A stretch of DNA of 64,000 nt from Alphaproteobacteria bacterium (GCA_030433005.1 JAUILQ010000015.1:1-64000), one strand, 5' to 3'. Positions 40,155 to 47,943 are shown, numbered from the stretch's first letter. Notes: a model not told the origin generated them from the letters alone. A program made the numbers and translations.

Positions 40155-40547
40155 TCAGCCGAACGGCCACCAGAAGTTCTTGCTGATCGGATTGAACATG
40201 CCGCCTGCGGCGAGGGTGCCGGCCGAGGGAAGCTGCTTCGTGCCTCCCGGAGTAATGGCCCCGACTCCGGCGATGACGCCGCCCATGGCGGCGCCGAGAA
40301 GACCGCCGGATACGGTCGCGAGCGCCTCGTCGGACAGAGGCTCGTCGCCGCCGGCCGCCTCGGCGATCTCGGCGCGCGCCGCCAGCAGGGCGGCAGCGTC
40401 GCAGTCGTAGCCGCGCTCCCGGGCGAAGGCGACGACCTCGTCGGCGGCCTCCTCGAAGGAGCGGTCGCCGACGCGGGCGGCGAAGGCCTCGGCGAGCTCC
40501 GGGTCGGCGACGGTGGCGGCGATGAACTCACGGGCCTGCTTGGCCAT
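40155..40547 (-). CDS. Nif11-type leader peptide, RiPP/bacteriocin-like precursor 1
   Basis: 130 residues. Residues 1-82 match the Nif11-like leader pattern: MAKQAREFIAATVADPELAEAF, then EVVAFARERGY and PLSDEALATVSGG. The double glycine at about 81-82 is the usual cleavage point. The 48-residue core starts LLGAAMGGVIAGVGAI (GxxxG-rich, hydrophobic), has a polar middle with GGTKQLPSAGT, and ends FNPISKNFWWPFG. It contains no cysteine. GGGAG lies 10 bases upstream of the ATG. It is the last of four tandem paralogues. No modification enzyme or exporter is near, so product type is unknown. Confidence 0.8.
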   Translation of the reverse strand: MAKQAREFIAATVADPELAEAFAARVGDRSFEEAADEVVAFARERGYDCDAAALLAARAEIAEAAGGDEPLSDEALATVSGGLLGAAMGGVIAGVGAITPGGTKQLPSAGTLAAGGMFNPISKNFWWPFG

Positions 40548-40667
40548 GACGGCAGATCTCCCTGCTTGGGGTGGGGCTGAAGAAGGGGGGCGGGACCCTG
40601 CCCGCCTCTCCGGCGCCGAGCCGGAACCTAAGGCTCTCCGGGGCGCCGCCGGCTTGCGCGGGCCCTG

Positions 40668-41048
40668 CTAGACGGCGAACCAGAACCTCGTCGACTTGGG
40701 GTCGAAGTAGCCGTTGTCCTTGCCGAACTTGGTGACCCCCGAATCGATGCCCAGGGTGCCCAGCAGCCCTGCGGTCGCGCCTACGCCGATCGGTCCCAGG
40801 ATGCCGCCGTTGACGCCGGCGAGCTCGGCGTCGCCGACCTCCTGGCCCCGCTCGGCCGCTTCGGCGAGGCGCGTGCGCGCCGCCAGCAGCTCGGTGCGGG
40901 CGAGCGCATAGCCGCGCTCCCGGGCGAAGGCCACGACGTCGTCGGCCGCCTGCTCGAAGGGGCGGTCGCCGACGCGGGCGACGAAGGCCTCGGCCAGCTC
41001 CGGGTCGGTGACGGTGGCGGCGATGAAGTCGGCGGCTTGCTTGGCCAT
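40668..41048 (-). CDS. Nif11-type leader peptide precursor 2 (most diverged core)
   Basis: 126 residues. The leader (MAKQAADFIAATVTDPELAEAF ... VVAFARERGYAL ... VGDAELAGVNGG) is similar to its neighbours and ends in Gly-Gly at about residue 82. The 44-residue core starts ILGPIGVGATAGLLGTLG, then DSGVTKFGKDNGY, and ends FDPKSTRFWFAV. It keeps the shared C-terminal pattern (N/D-P-x-x-x-x-F-W) but has its own middle. It has no cysteine. AGGAG lies about 12 bases before the ATG. It lies third in the array, 155 bp after copy 3. Confidence 0.8.
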   Translation of the reverse strand: MAKQAADFIAATVTDPELAEAFVARVGDRPFEQAADDVVAFARERGYALARTELLAARTRLAEAAERGQEVGDAELAGVNGGILGPIGVGATAGLLGTLGIDSGVTKFGKDNGYFDPKSTRFWFAV

Positions 41049-41203
41049 GGCTGTGCGGCTCTCCTGCTGCGGTGTGGGGTGTGGCGTGTGCGGTTGGTGG
41101 GGCGGGTCATCGGATCCCTGCGGGGACCCTGCAAGGGGAACGGCGGGCGATCGCTGCGCCTGCCCGCCGCTCGCCCCTCGGCGCCCCGCCGTCGGCTACC
41201 GGT

Positions 41204-41602
41204 TCAGAACGGCCACCAGAAGTTCTTGCTGATCGGATTGAAGGCGCCGCTTGAGGCGACTGTGCCGGCGGACGGAAGCCGCTTGGAGCCCGTTGCGGCG
41301 GTGACTCCCGCCGACATCACGCCCATGGCGGCGCCCAGAATGCCGCCGGATACGGTCGCCAGCGCCTCGTCGCTCAGCGGCGCGTCGGCCCGGGCCGACT
41401 CGGCCTGGGCCGCCTCGGCCAGCTCGGCGCGGGCGGCCAGCAGGGCGTCGCGGTCGACCTGGTAGCCGCGCTCCCGGGCGAAGGCGACCACCTCGTTGGC
41501 GGCCTCCTCGACGGAGCGGTCGCCGAAGCGGGCCGCGAAGGCCTCGGCCAGCTCGGGGTCGGCGACGGTAGCGGCGATGAATTCACGGGCCTGCTTGGCC
41601 AT
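41204..41602 (-). CDS. Nif11-type leader peptide precursor 3 (near duplicate of copy 1)
   Basis: 132 residues with the same leader start MAKQAREFIAATVADPELAEAF and the longest linker (AAQAESARADAPLSDEALATVSGG). The core ILGAAMGVMSAGVTAAT ... KRLPSAGTVASSG ends FNPISKNFWWPF, almost identical to copy 1 but one residue shorter. The 3' ends of the two genes share an identical 36-bp block. AAGGAG precedes the start. Copies 1 and 3 are a recent duplication; the cores have since changed mostly in the centre. Confidence 0.8.
   Translation of the reverse strand: MAKQAREFIAATVADPELAEAFAARFGDRSVEEAANEVVAFARERGYQVDRDALLAARAELAEAAQAESARADAPLSDEALATVSGGILGAAMGVMSAGVTAATGSKRLPSAGTVASSGAFNPISKNFWWPF
41207..41242. 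repeat. 36-bp direct repeat shared by precursors 1 and 3
   Basis: The block starting GAACGGCCACCAGAAGTTCT is identical at 41207-41242 and 40161-40196. It encodes the common C-terminus FNPISKNFWWPF. Identity at the DNA level, including third positions, indicates a recent duplication or gene conversion. Confidence 0.9.
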
Positions 41603-41652
41603 GGTTCGGCGCTCTCCTTCTTCGCGATGTCCGGGAACCTCTTCGGGCCGGC

Positions 41653-42033
41653 TCAGAAGCCGAGCCAGAACTTGCGGTTCTTCGGGTCGTCGTAGCCGCG
41701 GAACTGGGGCATCTCGTGGGACATCTGGCTCGGATTGAGGAGGTCCCGGCCGGCGTAGGCGGCGCTCGCGATCAGCGATCCGAAGATGCCGCCGGTAACC
41801 TGCCCGAGCTCCGCGTCGTCGAGCGGCCGCTCGCCCTGGGCCGCCTCGGCCAGCGCGGCCCGCGTGTCGATCAGGGACCGGCGGTCGAGCTGGTAGCCGC
41901 GCTCGCGCGCGAAGGCGACGAGGTCGTCGGCCGCCTCCTCGAAGCAGCGGCCGCCGACCTCGGCCTGGAAGGCAGCGGCCAGCTCGGGATCGGTGACGGT
42001 GGCGGCGATGAACTCGGCGGCTTGCTTGGCCAT
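41653..42033 (-). CDS. Nif11-type leader peptide precursor 4 (first in the array)
   Basis: 126 residues. The leader reads MAKQAAEFIAATVTDPELAAAF, then ADDLVAFARERGYQLD and PLDDAELGQVTGG. The core IFGSLIASAAYAGRDLLNP, then SQMSHEMPQFRGY, ends DDPKNRKFWLGF. The single cysteine (GGRCFEE) is in the leader, not the core. GGAG lies upstream. It begins 164 bp downstream of matB on the same strand; no convincing promoter was found in that gap, so read-through from matB is possible. It is separated from copy 3 by 50 bp. Confidence 0.8.
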   Translation of the reverse strand: MAKQAAEFIAATVTDPELAAAFQAEVGGRCFEEAADDLVAFARERGYQLDRRSLIDTRAALAEAAQGERPLDDAELGQVTGGIFGSLIASAAYAGRDLLNPSQMSHEMPQFRGYDDPKNRKFWLGF

Positions 42034-42197
42034 GGCTGCGCGGCGCTCCTGCTGCGGCGTGGAACGCGCGCAGGTTTGCCGGCCGCCGGCGCCCTGGCAA
42101 CGGCCTCGGACCGCCTCCGGAGGGCCGGCATGGACTTCGGGACGCGCGGCACAGAAAGGCGGGGATAGCGGGCGGGCGGAGCGCCGGCCGCGCCGGC

Positions 42198-43730
42198 TCA
42201 GCTCTGCTTGAAGGTCTCCTCGTAGGCCTTGCGCAGCTCGGCCTTCTGGACCTTGCCCATGGTGTTGCGCGGCAGCTGCTCGACGAAGAACACCCGCTTG
42301 GGCACCTTGAAGTTGGCCAGCTTCTGCTTGCACACCGTGACGACCGCCGCCTCGTCGACCTCTTCGCCGGGCGCCCGGGTGCAGACGGCGGTGACCGCCT
42401 CGCCGAAGTCCGGGTGGGGCAGGCCGATGACCGCCGACTCGCCGACGCCGGGGATGTCGTCGACGACCAGCTCGATCTCCTTGGGATAGACGTTGAAGCC
42501 GCCGGAGATCACCAGGTCCTTGGCGCGCCCGACGATGTGGACGTAGCCGTCGGCGTCGATCTTGGCGAGGTCGCCGGAGACGAAGAAGCCGTCGTCGCGG
42601 AACTCCTCGGCGGTCTTCTCCGGCATCTTCCAGTAGCCCTTGAAGACGTTCGGGCCGCGCATCTCCAGCACGCCGATCTCGTCGCGCCCGAGCAGCTTGC
42701 CGTCCTCGTCGGCGATGCGCACCTCGACGCCCGGCAGCGGGAAGCCGACGGTGCCGGCGCGGCGCTCGCGGCCGGGCGCCTCCTCATAGGGGTTGGAGGT
42801 CGCCATGCCGACCTCGGTCATGCCGTAGCGCTCCAGGATGCGCATCCCGGTGCGCTCCTCGAACTCGCGGAAGGTTTCCTCGAGCAGCGGCGCCGAGCCG
42901 GAGATGAACAGGCGCATGCCGGCCGCCGCCTCGCGGGTGAAGCCGGGGTGCTGCAGCAGGCGCACGTAGAAGGTCGGCACGCCCATCATCACCGTCGCCT
43001 TGGGCATCAGGCGCAGAACCTCGTCGGCGTCGAACTTCGGCAGGAAGAAGATCGTCGAGCCGTTGGCGAGGCTGGTGTTGAGCGCCACGAAGAGGCCGTG
43101 GACGTGAAAGATCGGCAGGGCGTGGAGCAGCGCGTCGCCCTCGCGGAAGCCCCAGAGATCGCGCAGCGTGATGGCGTTGGAGGAGAGGTTGCCGTGGGTC
43201 AGCATGGCGCCCTTGGAGCGCCCGGTCGTGCCCGAGGTGTAGAGGATGGCGGCGAGGTCGTCCTCGCCGGCCTCGTGGATCTCGCCGTCGGGGCTGGCCG
43301 CGCGCGCCGCCTCGGCGAGCGTGCCCTCGCCCTCGGCGTCGAGGGTCATCAGGTTCGCCACGCCGGCCTTGTCGGCGACCGGCTTCAGGCTCGCCTCGGC
43401 CTCCGGCCGGCAGACGAAGAGCGTCGGCGCGGCGTCGCCCAGGAAGTAGGCGACCTCGTCGGCGGTGTAGGCGACGTTGAGCGGCAGGTAGACGCAGCCG
43501 GCCTGCGCGCAGCCGAGGTAGAGGAAGACGGCCTCGACCGACTTGTCGACCTGCACGGCGACGCGGTCGCCCGGCTCGCAGCCGAGCCGGCGCAGCACGT
43601 TGGCGTAGCGCCCGGCGGCGGCCTCGAGCTCGCCGTAGCTGATCTCGGCACCGTCGGGCTGGACGATGGCGGGGCGGGCGCGGTCGGCCGGGAAGCAGTC
43701 GCGGAGGATGGCGAAGAGATTCTGGTTCAT
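42198..43730 (-). CDS. matB: Malonyl-CoA synthetase
   Basis: 510-residue acyl-adenylate-forming ligase that makes malonyl-CoA from malonate, ATP and CoA. Core motifs are YTSGTTGRSKGAML (A3), RLFISGSAPL, YGMTEVGMATSNPY (A5), and the C-terminal LPRNTMGKVQKAEL with the catalytic Lys. The A5 region MTE(V/T)GMATSNPY is typical of MatB. Its place beside a GntR regulator, a TRAP transporter and malonyl-CoA decarboxylase supports the assignment. It reads away from the regulator on the same strand. Confidence 0.93.
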   Translation of the reverse strand: MNQNLFAILRDCFPADRARPAIVQPDGAEISYGELEAAAGRYANVLRRLGCEPGDRVAVQVDKSVEAVFLYLGCAQAGCVYLPLNVAYTADEVAYFLGDAAPTLFVCRPEAEASLKPVADKAGVANLMTLDAEGEGTLAEAARAASPDGEIHEAGEDDLAAILYTSGTTGRSKGAMLTHGNLSSNAITLRDLWGFREGDALLHALPIFHVHGLFVALNTSLANGSTIFFLPKFDADEVLRLMPKATVMMGVPTFYVRLLQHPGFTREAAAGMRLFISGSAPLLEETFREFEERTGMRILERYGMTEVGMATSNPYEEAPGRERRAGTVGFPLPGVEVRIADEDGKLLGRDEIGVLEMRGPNVFKGYWKMPEKTAEEFRDDGFFVSGDLAKIDADGYVHIVGRAKDLVISGGFNVYPKEIELVVDDIPGVGESAVIGLPHPDFGEAVTAVCTRAPGEEVDEAAVVTVCKQKLANFKVPKRVFFVEQLPRNTMGKVQKAELRKAYEETFKQS

Positions 43731-43805
43731 GACACGGCTCTGCTGCTCGGGGGCGTCTGGATCGGCTGAAGGTCCGGCGGGTCGGTTCGGGCTTCGGTGG
43801 AAGGG

Positions 43806-44606
43806 CTAGCGCGCCTGGCGCCGGGGTTCCCGCGGCTCCGGGCTGCCGGCTGCGCGCTGGTCCGGCAGCTCGCCGACGCTCGCCAGGAAGTCGACGAAGG
43901 TGCCGCTCTGAATGGCGACATGCTCCTTCATGAGGCTGCCCGCAAGCTCCTGGTCGCCGGCGCGGATCGCCTCGACGACCCGGCCGTGCTCGGCGTGGCT
44001 GTCGGCGAGGCGGCCGGGACGGTGCAGCTGCATGCGCCGGTAGGGCGAGACGCGGCGGCGGATCTTGCGGGTCTCCTGCTCCAGGAAGGCGTTGTGGCTG
44101 CCGGCGTAGATCGCCTCGTGGAAGCGCAGGTTCATCTCGTAGTAGCCGTCGGCCTCGCCGCTCTCCAGGCAGGGCCGGCAGGCCTCGTGCAGGGCGGCCA
44201 GCTCGTTGCGCTCGCGCGGCGTCATGCGCCGCGCGGCGAGCCGCGCGCAGAGTGCCTCGAGCTCGGACATGACCTCGAACATTTCGGCCAGCTGGTAGGT
44301 GCCGATGGCCGCGACCAGCGCGCCCTGGCGGGGCCGCATCTCGACCAGGCCGCTGGCGGCGAGCTGCATCAGCGCCTCGCGCACCGGCGTGCGGGAGACC
44401 TGGTAGCGCTCGGCGAGCCGGACCTCGTCCAGGCGCATGCCGGGGGCGAGGTCGCCGGTGACGATCTCGCGCTCGAGGCCCAGGCGGACCCGGTCGGCGA
44501 GCCGCTGCCGGCCGGGCGGGGCGCCGGCGGCCGTCTCGGTCTCGGGGTCGGCTGATTCGGGCCGGCCACCTGCCCGTGTCTCGGGCGACGGGGCGTGCTC
44601 CACCAT
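43806..44606 (-). CDS. GntR-family (FadR/FCD subgroup) regulator of malonate genes
   Basis: 266-residue regulator. After a disordered start (residues 1-35), the winged helix-turn-helix shows LAERYQVSRTPVREALMQLAASGLVEM. The C-terminal all-helical FCD domain has ELEALCARLAARRM, FHEAIYAGSHNAF and HAEHGRVVEAI with metal/ligand histidines. It corresponds to MatR-type regulators of malonate loci. GGAGG lies 5 bases before the ATG. It diverges from the TRAP genes across a 241-bp region with a palindromic operator, and lies just upstream of matB on the same strand. Confidence 0.9.
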   Translation of the reverse strand: MVEHAPSPETRAGGRPESADPETETAAGAPPGRQRLADRVRLGLEREIVTGDLAPGMRLDEVRLAERYQVSRTPVREALMQLAASGLVEMRPRQGALVAAIGTYQLAEMFEVMSELEALCARLAARRMTPRERNELAALHEACRPCLESGEADGYYEMNLRFHEAIYAGSHNAFLEQETRKIRRRVSPYRRMQLHRPGRLADSHAEHGRVVEAIRAGDQELAGSLMKEHVAIQSGTFVDFLASVGELPDQRAAGSPEPREPRRQAR

Positions 44607-44702
44607 CGTTCCTCCCCGGGCGTTGTCGTTCTGCCCTCGCTCAGCGGGCTCGGGAGCCCGAACCGGCGAGGGGGTCATGTCAGCCCGGTTGACCGCCGCC
44701 GT

Positions 44703-44712
44703 TTGTATACAA
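44703..44712. promoter_or_regulatory. Palindromic GntR-type operator in the divergent malonate promoter
   Basis: The perfect palindrome TTGTATACAA lies between the divergent regulator and TRAP genes. A related half-site (CCATACAAG) follows at about 44726-44734, and GTATACAA...GCATAC forms a wider imperfect repeat. FCD-type GntR proteins bind operators of this kind. TTGTAT could also serve as a -35 box with CATACA (44727-44732) as -10. Confidence 0.65.
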
Positions 44713-44847
44713 TGTTGCGCATACTCCATACAAGACTGGACTCTTGTTGCGCGGCCGGTCATCGTACCGGCAACCCGGCAGAAGCCGGTGAGCAGCGACC
44801 CAGAACAAGCTCATTCGGGCAGAACAAGCTCAAACGGGAGGAAGAGA

Positions 44848-45846
44848 ATGCGGTTTTCCAAGATCGGTACCGGCCTGCTGGCCGCCGCGACGGCGGCCGG
44901 GCTGGCCCTGTCGGCGGCGCAGGCCCAGGACACCCTGCGCCTGTCGCACCAGTGGTCGACCTCGGACGTGCGCCACAAGGTCGCCGAGATCGTCGCCAAT
45001 CACGTCAAGGAGGCCGACGTCGGGCTGGAGATCCAGATCTTCCCGACCCAGTCGCTCTTCAAGGCGCGCGAGCAGTGGCAGCCGACCAGCCGCGGCCAGC
45101 TCGACATGACGGTGTTCCCGCTGGCCTATGCCGGCGGCATCCACCCGGAGTTCAACCTGACCCTGATGCCGGGGCTGGTGAAGAGCCACGACCACGCGGC
45201 GCGGCTCAACGACTCGGCCTTCATGGACGAGCTGAAGAAGATCGCCGAGGACGACGGCGTGATGATCCTGGTCGACGGCTATCTGGCGGGCGGCTTCGCA
45301 GGCAAGGACAAGTGCATCACAGGGCCCGACGACGTGCAGGGCCTGCAGACCCGCGCGGCCGGCAAGTCCTTCGAGCAGATGCTGGCCGAGGCCGGCGCCT
45401 CGATCGCCTCGATGGCCTCGTCCGAGATCTACAACGCCATGCAGACCGGCGTGCTCGACGCCGCCAACACCAGCTCGTCGAGCTTCGTGTCCTACCGGAT
45501 CTACGAGCAGGTCGCCTGCTTCACGCCGGTCGGCGACTACGCCCTCTGGTTCATGTACCAGCCGCTGCTGATGTCGAAGCGCACCTTCGACCGCCTGAAC
45601 GAGGCGCAGCAGCAGGCGATCCTCGAGGGCGCCGAGAAGGCCGAGGCCTTCTACCTCGAGGAGGCCAAGAAGGAGGACGCCGAGGCCGCGCGCGTCTTCA
45701 AGGACAACGGCGTCGAGCTGTCCTACATGACCGAGGAGCAGTTCAACGCCTGGCGCGACATCGCGGCCAAGAGCTCCTACGAGGAGTTCAAGAAGGAGGT
45801 GCCGGACGGGCAGAAGCTGCTCGACATGGCGCTGTCGGTGGAGTGA
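44848..45846 (+). CDS. matP: TRAP transporter periplasmic binding protein, probably malonate
   Basis: 332-residue DctP-family protein with signal peptide (residues 1-26, ending SAAQAQ). The ligand fold shows LRLSHQWSTSDVRHKVAEIVANHV, SRGQLDMTVFPLAYAGGI and the conserved Arg-containing segment LQTRAAGKSFEQML, where the Arg clamps a carboxylate. SSEIYNAMQTGVLDAANTS closes the site. Linked matB and malonyl-CoA decarboxylase genes point to malonate, as in the Sinorhizobium matPQMAB system. GGGAGGAAGAG precedes the ATG. Confidence 0.88.
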   Translation: MRFSKIGTGLLAAATAAGLALSAAQAQDTLRLSHQWSTSDVRHKVAEIVANHVKEADVGLEIQIFPTQSLFKAREQWQPTSRGQLDMTVFPLAYAGGIHPEFNLTLMPGLVKSHDHAARLNDSAFMDELKKIAEDDGVMILVDGYLAGGFAGKDKCITGPDDVQGLQTRAAGKSFEQMLAEAGASIASMASSEIYNAMQTGVLDAANTSSSSFVSYRIYEQVACFTPVGDYALWFMYQPLLMSKRTFDRLNEAQQQAILEGAEKAEAFYLEEAKKEDAEAARVFKDNGVELSYMTEEQFNAWRDIAAKSSYEEFKKEVPDGQKLLDMALSVE

Positions 45847-45863
45847 GGCCCTAGGGCCCGAGG

Positions 45864-45893
45864 CGGCGGCCGGCCGGCGACGGCCGGCCGCCG
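45864..45893 (+). terminator. GC hairpin between TRAP binding protein and membrane subunit genes
   Basis: A perfect 13-bp stem (CGGCGGCCGGCCG, loop GCGA, complement) lies 17 bp after the binding protein stop. No T tract follows. Such hairpins in transport operons often stabilise the upstream message or attenuate reading into the membrane genes, giving excess binding protein. Confidence 0.6.
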
Positions 45894-45953
45894 TCCTGCC
45901 CGCCCCGGACCGGCCGGACCCCGCGAGACACCACCAGCCTGGATGCCGAGAGC

Positions 45954-46487
45954 ATGATCGACGGCTTCATCCGCTTCGCCAACCGCCTGTCGCTGGTCAG
46001 CGGCGTCCTGGCGGCCCTGATGATCGCGGTCTCGATCCTGGTCGTCTGCCAGATGATCTACGTGCGCTACGTCATGGGGCTCTCGACGATCTGGCAGACC
46101 GAGTTCGTCACCTACATGATGCTCGGCGCGACGCTGATCGGCATGTCGTACGTCCAGCGGCTGCGCGGCCACGTCAACGTCGACCTGCTGCCGATCTACC
46201 TGAGGGGCGGCCCGCGCAACGTTCTGGCCGTCCTGGTCCAGGGCGTCTCGCTCGGCGTCGCCGCGATCTTCGCGGTCTACGGCTACGTCATGTGGCACGA
46301 GGCCTGGGTCGGCGACTGGAAGTCGGACACCGTCTGGGGCGTGCCGCTGTGGATTCCCTACTTCGCGATGCCGGTCGGGTTCGCGCTGCTGGCGCTGCAG
46401 TTCGCCGCCGACCTCCTGGGCCTGCTGACCGGGCGCCGCAAGGCCTTCGACCTGGCCGACGACGCGCTGCACGCCGGCCGCGACTGA
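45954..46487 (+). CDS. matQ: TRAP transporter small membrane subunit (DctQ)
   Basis: 177 residues with four predicted helices (about 12-35, 48-70, 92-115, 135-160). DctQ-type marks are IYVRYVMGLSTIWQTEFVTYMMLGATLIGMSYVQRLRGHVNVDLL in broken form: the YVRYV...W..E segment and the RGHVNVDL motif. It couples the large subunit to the binding protein. It lies between the binding protein and DctM genes. Confidence 0.92.
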   Translation: MIDGFIRFANRLSLVSGVLAALMIAVSILVVCQMIYVRYVMGLSTIWQTEFVTYMMLGATLIGMSYVQRLRGHVNVDLLPIYLRGGPRNVLAVLVQGVSLGVAAIFAVYGYVMWHEAWVGDWKSDTVWGVPLWIPYFAMPVGFALLALQFAADLLGLLTGRRKAFDLADDALHAGRD

Positions 46488-46565
46488 GCGGCGCCGCCCC
46501 CCGGCCAACAGCTTCCCACTGACCCCGCCTCGCGGCGCTGCCCTCCAGGACCCGGAAGACACGCG

Positions 46566-47897
46566 ATGGAGCTCGATCCCCTGACCCTCGGCCTGCTGGT
46601 CGCCGGCGCCACCATCCTGGTGCTGTTCTCCGGCATCTCGGTGGCCATCGGCCTGATCGTCGTCTCGATGGGCTTCCTGGCGGTCTTCGACTACAGCGGC
46701 TGGATGGCGATCGTCTGGCTGCCCGAGATCCTGTTCGCCAAGCTCAACGACTTCGCGCTGCTGTCGATCCCGATGTTCATCATGATGGGCGCGGCGGTCG
46801 CCTCGACGCGCGCCGGCAGCGACCTCTACGAGGCCCTGGAGCGCTGGCTGACCCGGGTGCCCGGCGGCCTGGTGGTCTCCAACCTCGGCGCCTGCGCGAT
46901 CTTCTCGGCGCTGTCCGGCTCGTCGCCGGCGACCTGCGCGGCGATCGGCAAGATGGGCATCCCCGAGATGCGCAAGCGCGGCTACCCGCCCGAGGTCTCC
47001 TCGGGCGCGATCGCCGCCGGCGGCACCCTGGGCATCCTGATCCCGCCCAGCGTCACGATGATCGTGTACGGCATCGCCACCGAGACCTCGATCGGCCGGC
47101 TGTTCCTGGCCGGCGCGCTGCCCGGCCTGATGCTGGTGCTGCTGTTCATGGCCTGGGCCATCTTCGACACCTGGCGCAAGGGCGCCGGCGAGGTGCTGAC
47201 CCCGACGGTCTACAGCTGGGGCGAGAAGTTCTCCTCGCTGATCCGCGTCATCCCCTTCCTGCTGATCATCCTGGGCGTGCTCTTCGCGCTCTACGGCGGC
47301 GTCGCCACGCCTTCGGAGACCGCCGCCGTCGGCGCGCTGCTGGTGCTGGTCTTCGCGGTCGTCATCTACCGCCTGTGGAAGTTCAAGGACCTCTGGTCGG
47401 TGCTGCGCGACTCGACCAAGGAGTCGGTGATGATCCTGCTGATCATCGGCGCCTCGGGCCTGTTCAGCTACATGCTCTCCAGCCTGTTCATCACCCAGAC
47501 CATCGCCGCCTGGATCGGCGACCTCGAGGTCAACCGCTGGGTGCTGATGGGCGCGATCAACGTCTTCCTGCTGATCGCCGGCTTCTTCCTGCCGCCGGTC
47601 GCGGTGATCCTGATGGCCGCGCCGATCCTGCTGCCGATCGTGCTCAACGCCGGCTTCGACCCCTACTGGTTCGCGGTGGTGCTGACGATCAACATGGAGA
47701 TCGGCCTGATCACCCCGCCGGTCGGGCTCAATCTCTATGTCATCAACGGCATCGCGCCGGACATCCGCCTGCAGACCATCCTGCGCGGCTCGCTGCCGTT
47801 CGTCGGCTGCATGGTCCTGGCGATCGTGATCTTGTGCCTGGTGCCGGAGATCGCCACGTGGTTGCCCGAGGCGGTGATGGGACCTGCCATCCAGTAG
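46566..47897 (+). CDS. matM: TRAP transporter large membrane subunit (DctM)
   Basis: 443-residue permease with about 12 helices, the sodium- or proton-driven translocation subunit. Signature segments are SIPMFIMMGAAVASTRAG, ALSGSSPATCAAIGKMGIPEM, AAGGTLGILIPPSVTMIVYG and ITPPVGLNLYVING. With the previous two genes it makes a complete TRAP system. The malonyl-CoA decarboxylase gene follows 46 bp downstream. Confidence 0.94.
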   Translation: MELDPLTLGLLVAGATILVLFSGISVAIGLIVVSMGFLAVFDYSGWMAIVWLPEILFAKLNDFALLSIPMFIMMGAAVASTRAGSDLYEALERWLTRVPGGLVVSNLGACAIFSALSGSSPATCAAIGKMGIPEMRKRGYPPEVSSGAIAAGGTLGILIPPSVTMIVYGIATETSIGRLFLAGALPGLMLVLLFMAWAIFDTWRKGAGEVLTPTVYSWGEKFSSLIRVIPFLLIILGVLFALYGGVATPSETAAVGALLVLVFAVVIYRLWKFKDLWSVLRDSTKESVMILLIIGASGLFSYMLSSLFITQTIAAWIGDLEVNRWVLMGAINVFLLIAGFFLPPVAVILMAAPILLPIVLNAGFDPYWFAVVLTINMEIGLITPPVGLNLYVINGIAPDIRLQTILRGSLPFVGCMVLAIVILCLVPEIATWLPEAVMGPAIQ

Positions 47898-47943
47898 CCG
47901 CGTTTGGCATTCCAGAGAGTCCCGAGGCCGAGCAGGAGACGAC

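Noticed and set aside
42034-42333. N-terminal extension of precursor 4 by 100 residues
   Set aside because: The extension is frame-shadow of the matB end and intergenic DNA; all four paralogues start MAKQA with a ribosome site.
43806-44762. Longer start for the GntR regulator upstream of 44606
   Set aside because: The extension would run through the divergent promoter and operator; the ATG at 44606 has a strong GGAGG site.
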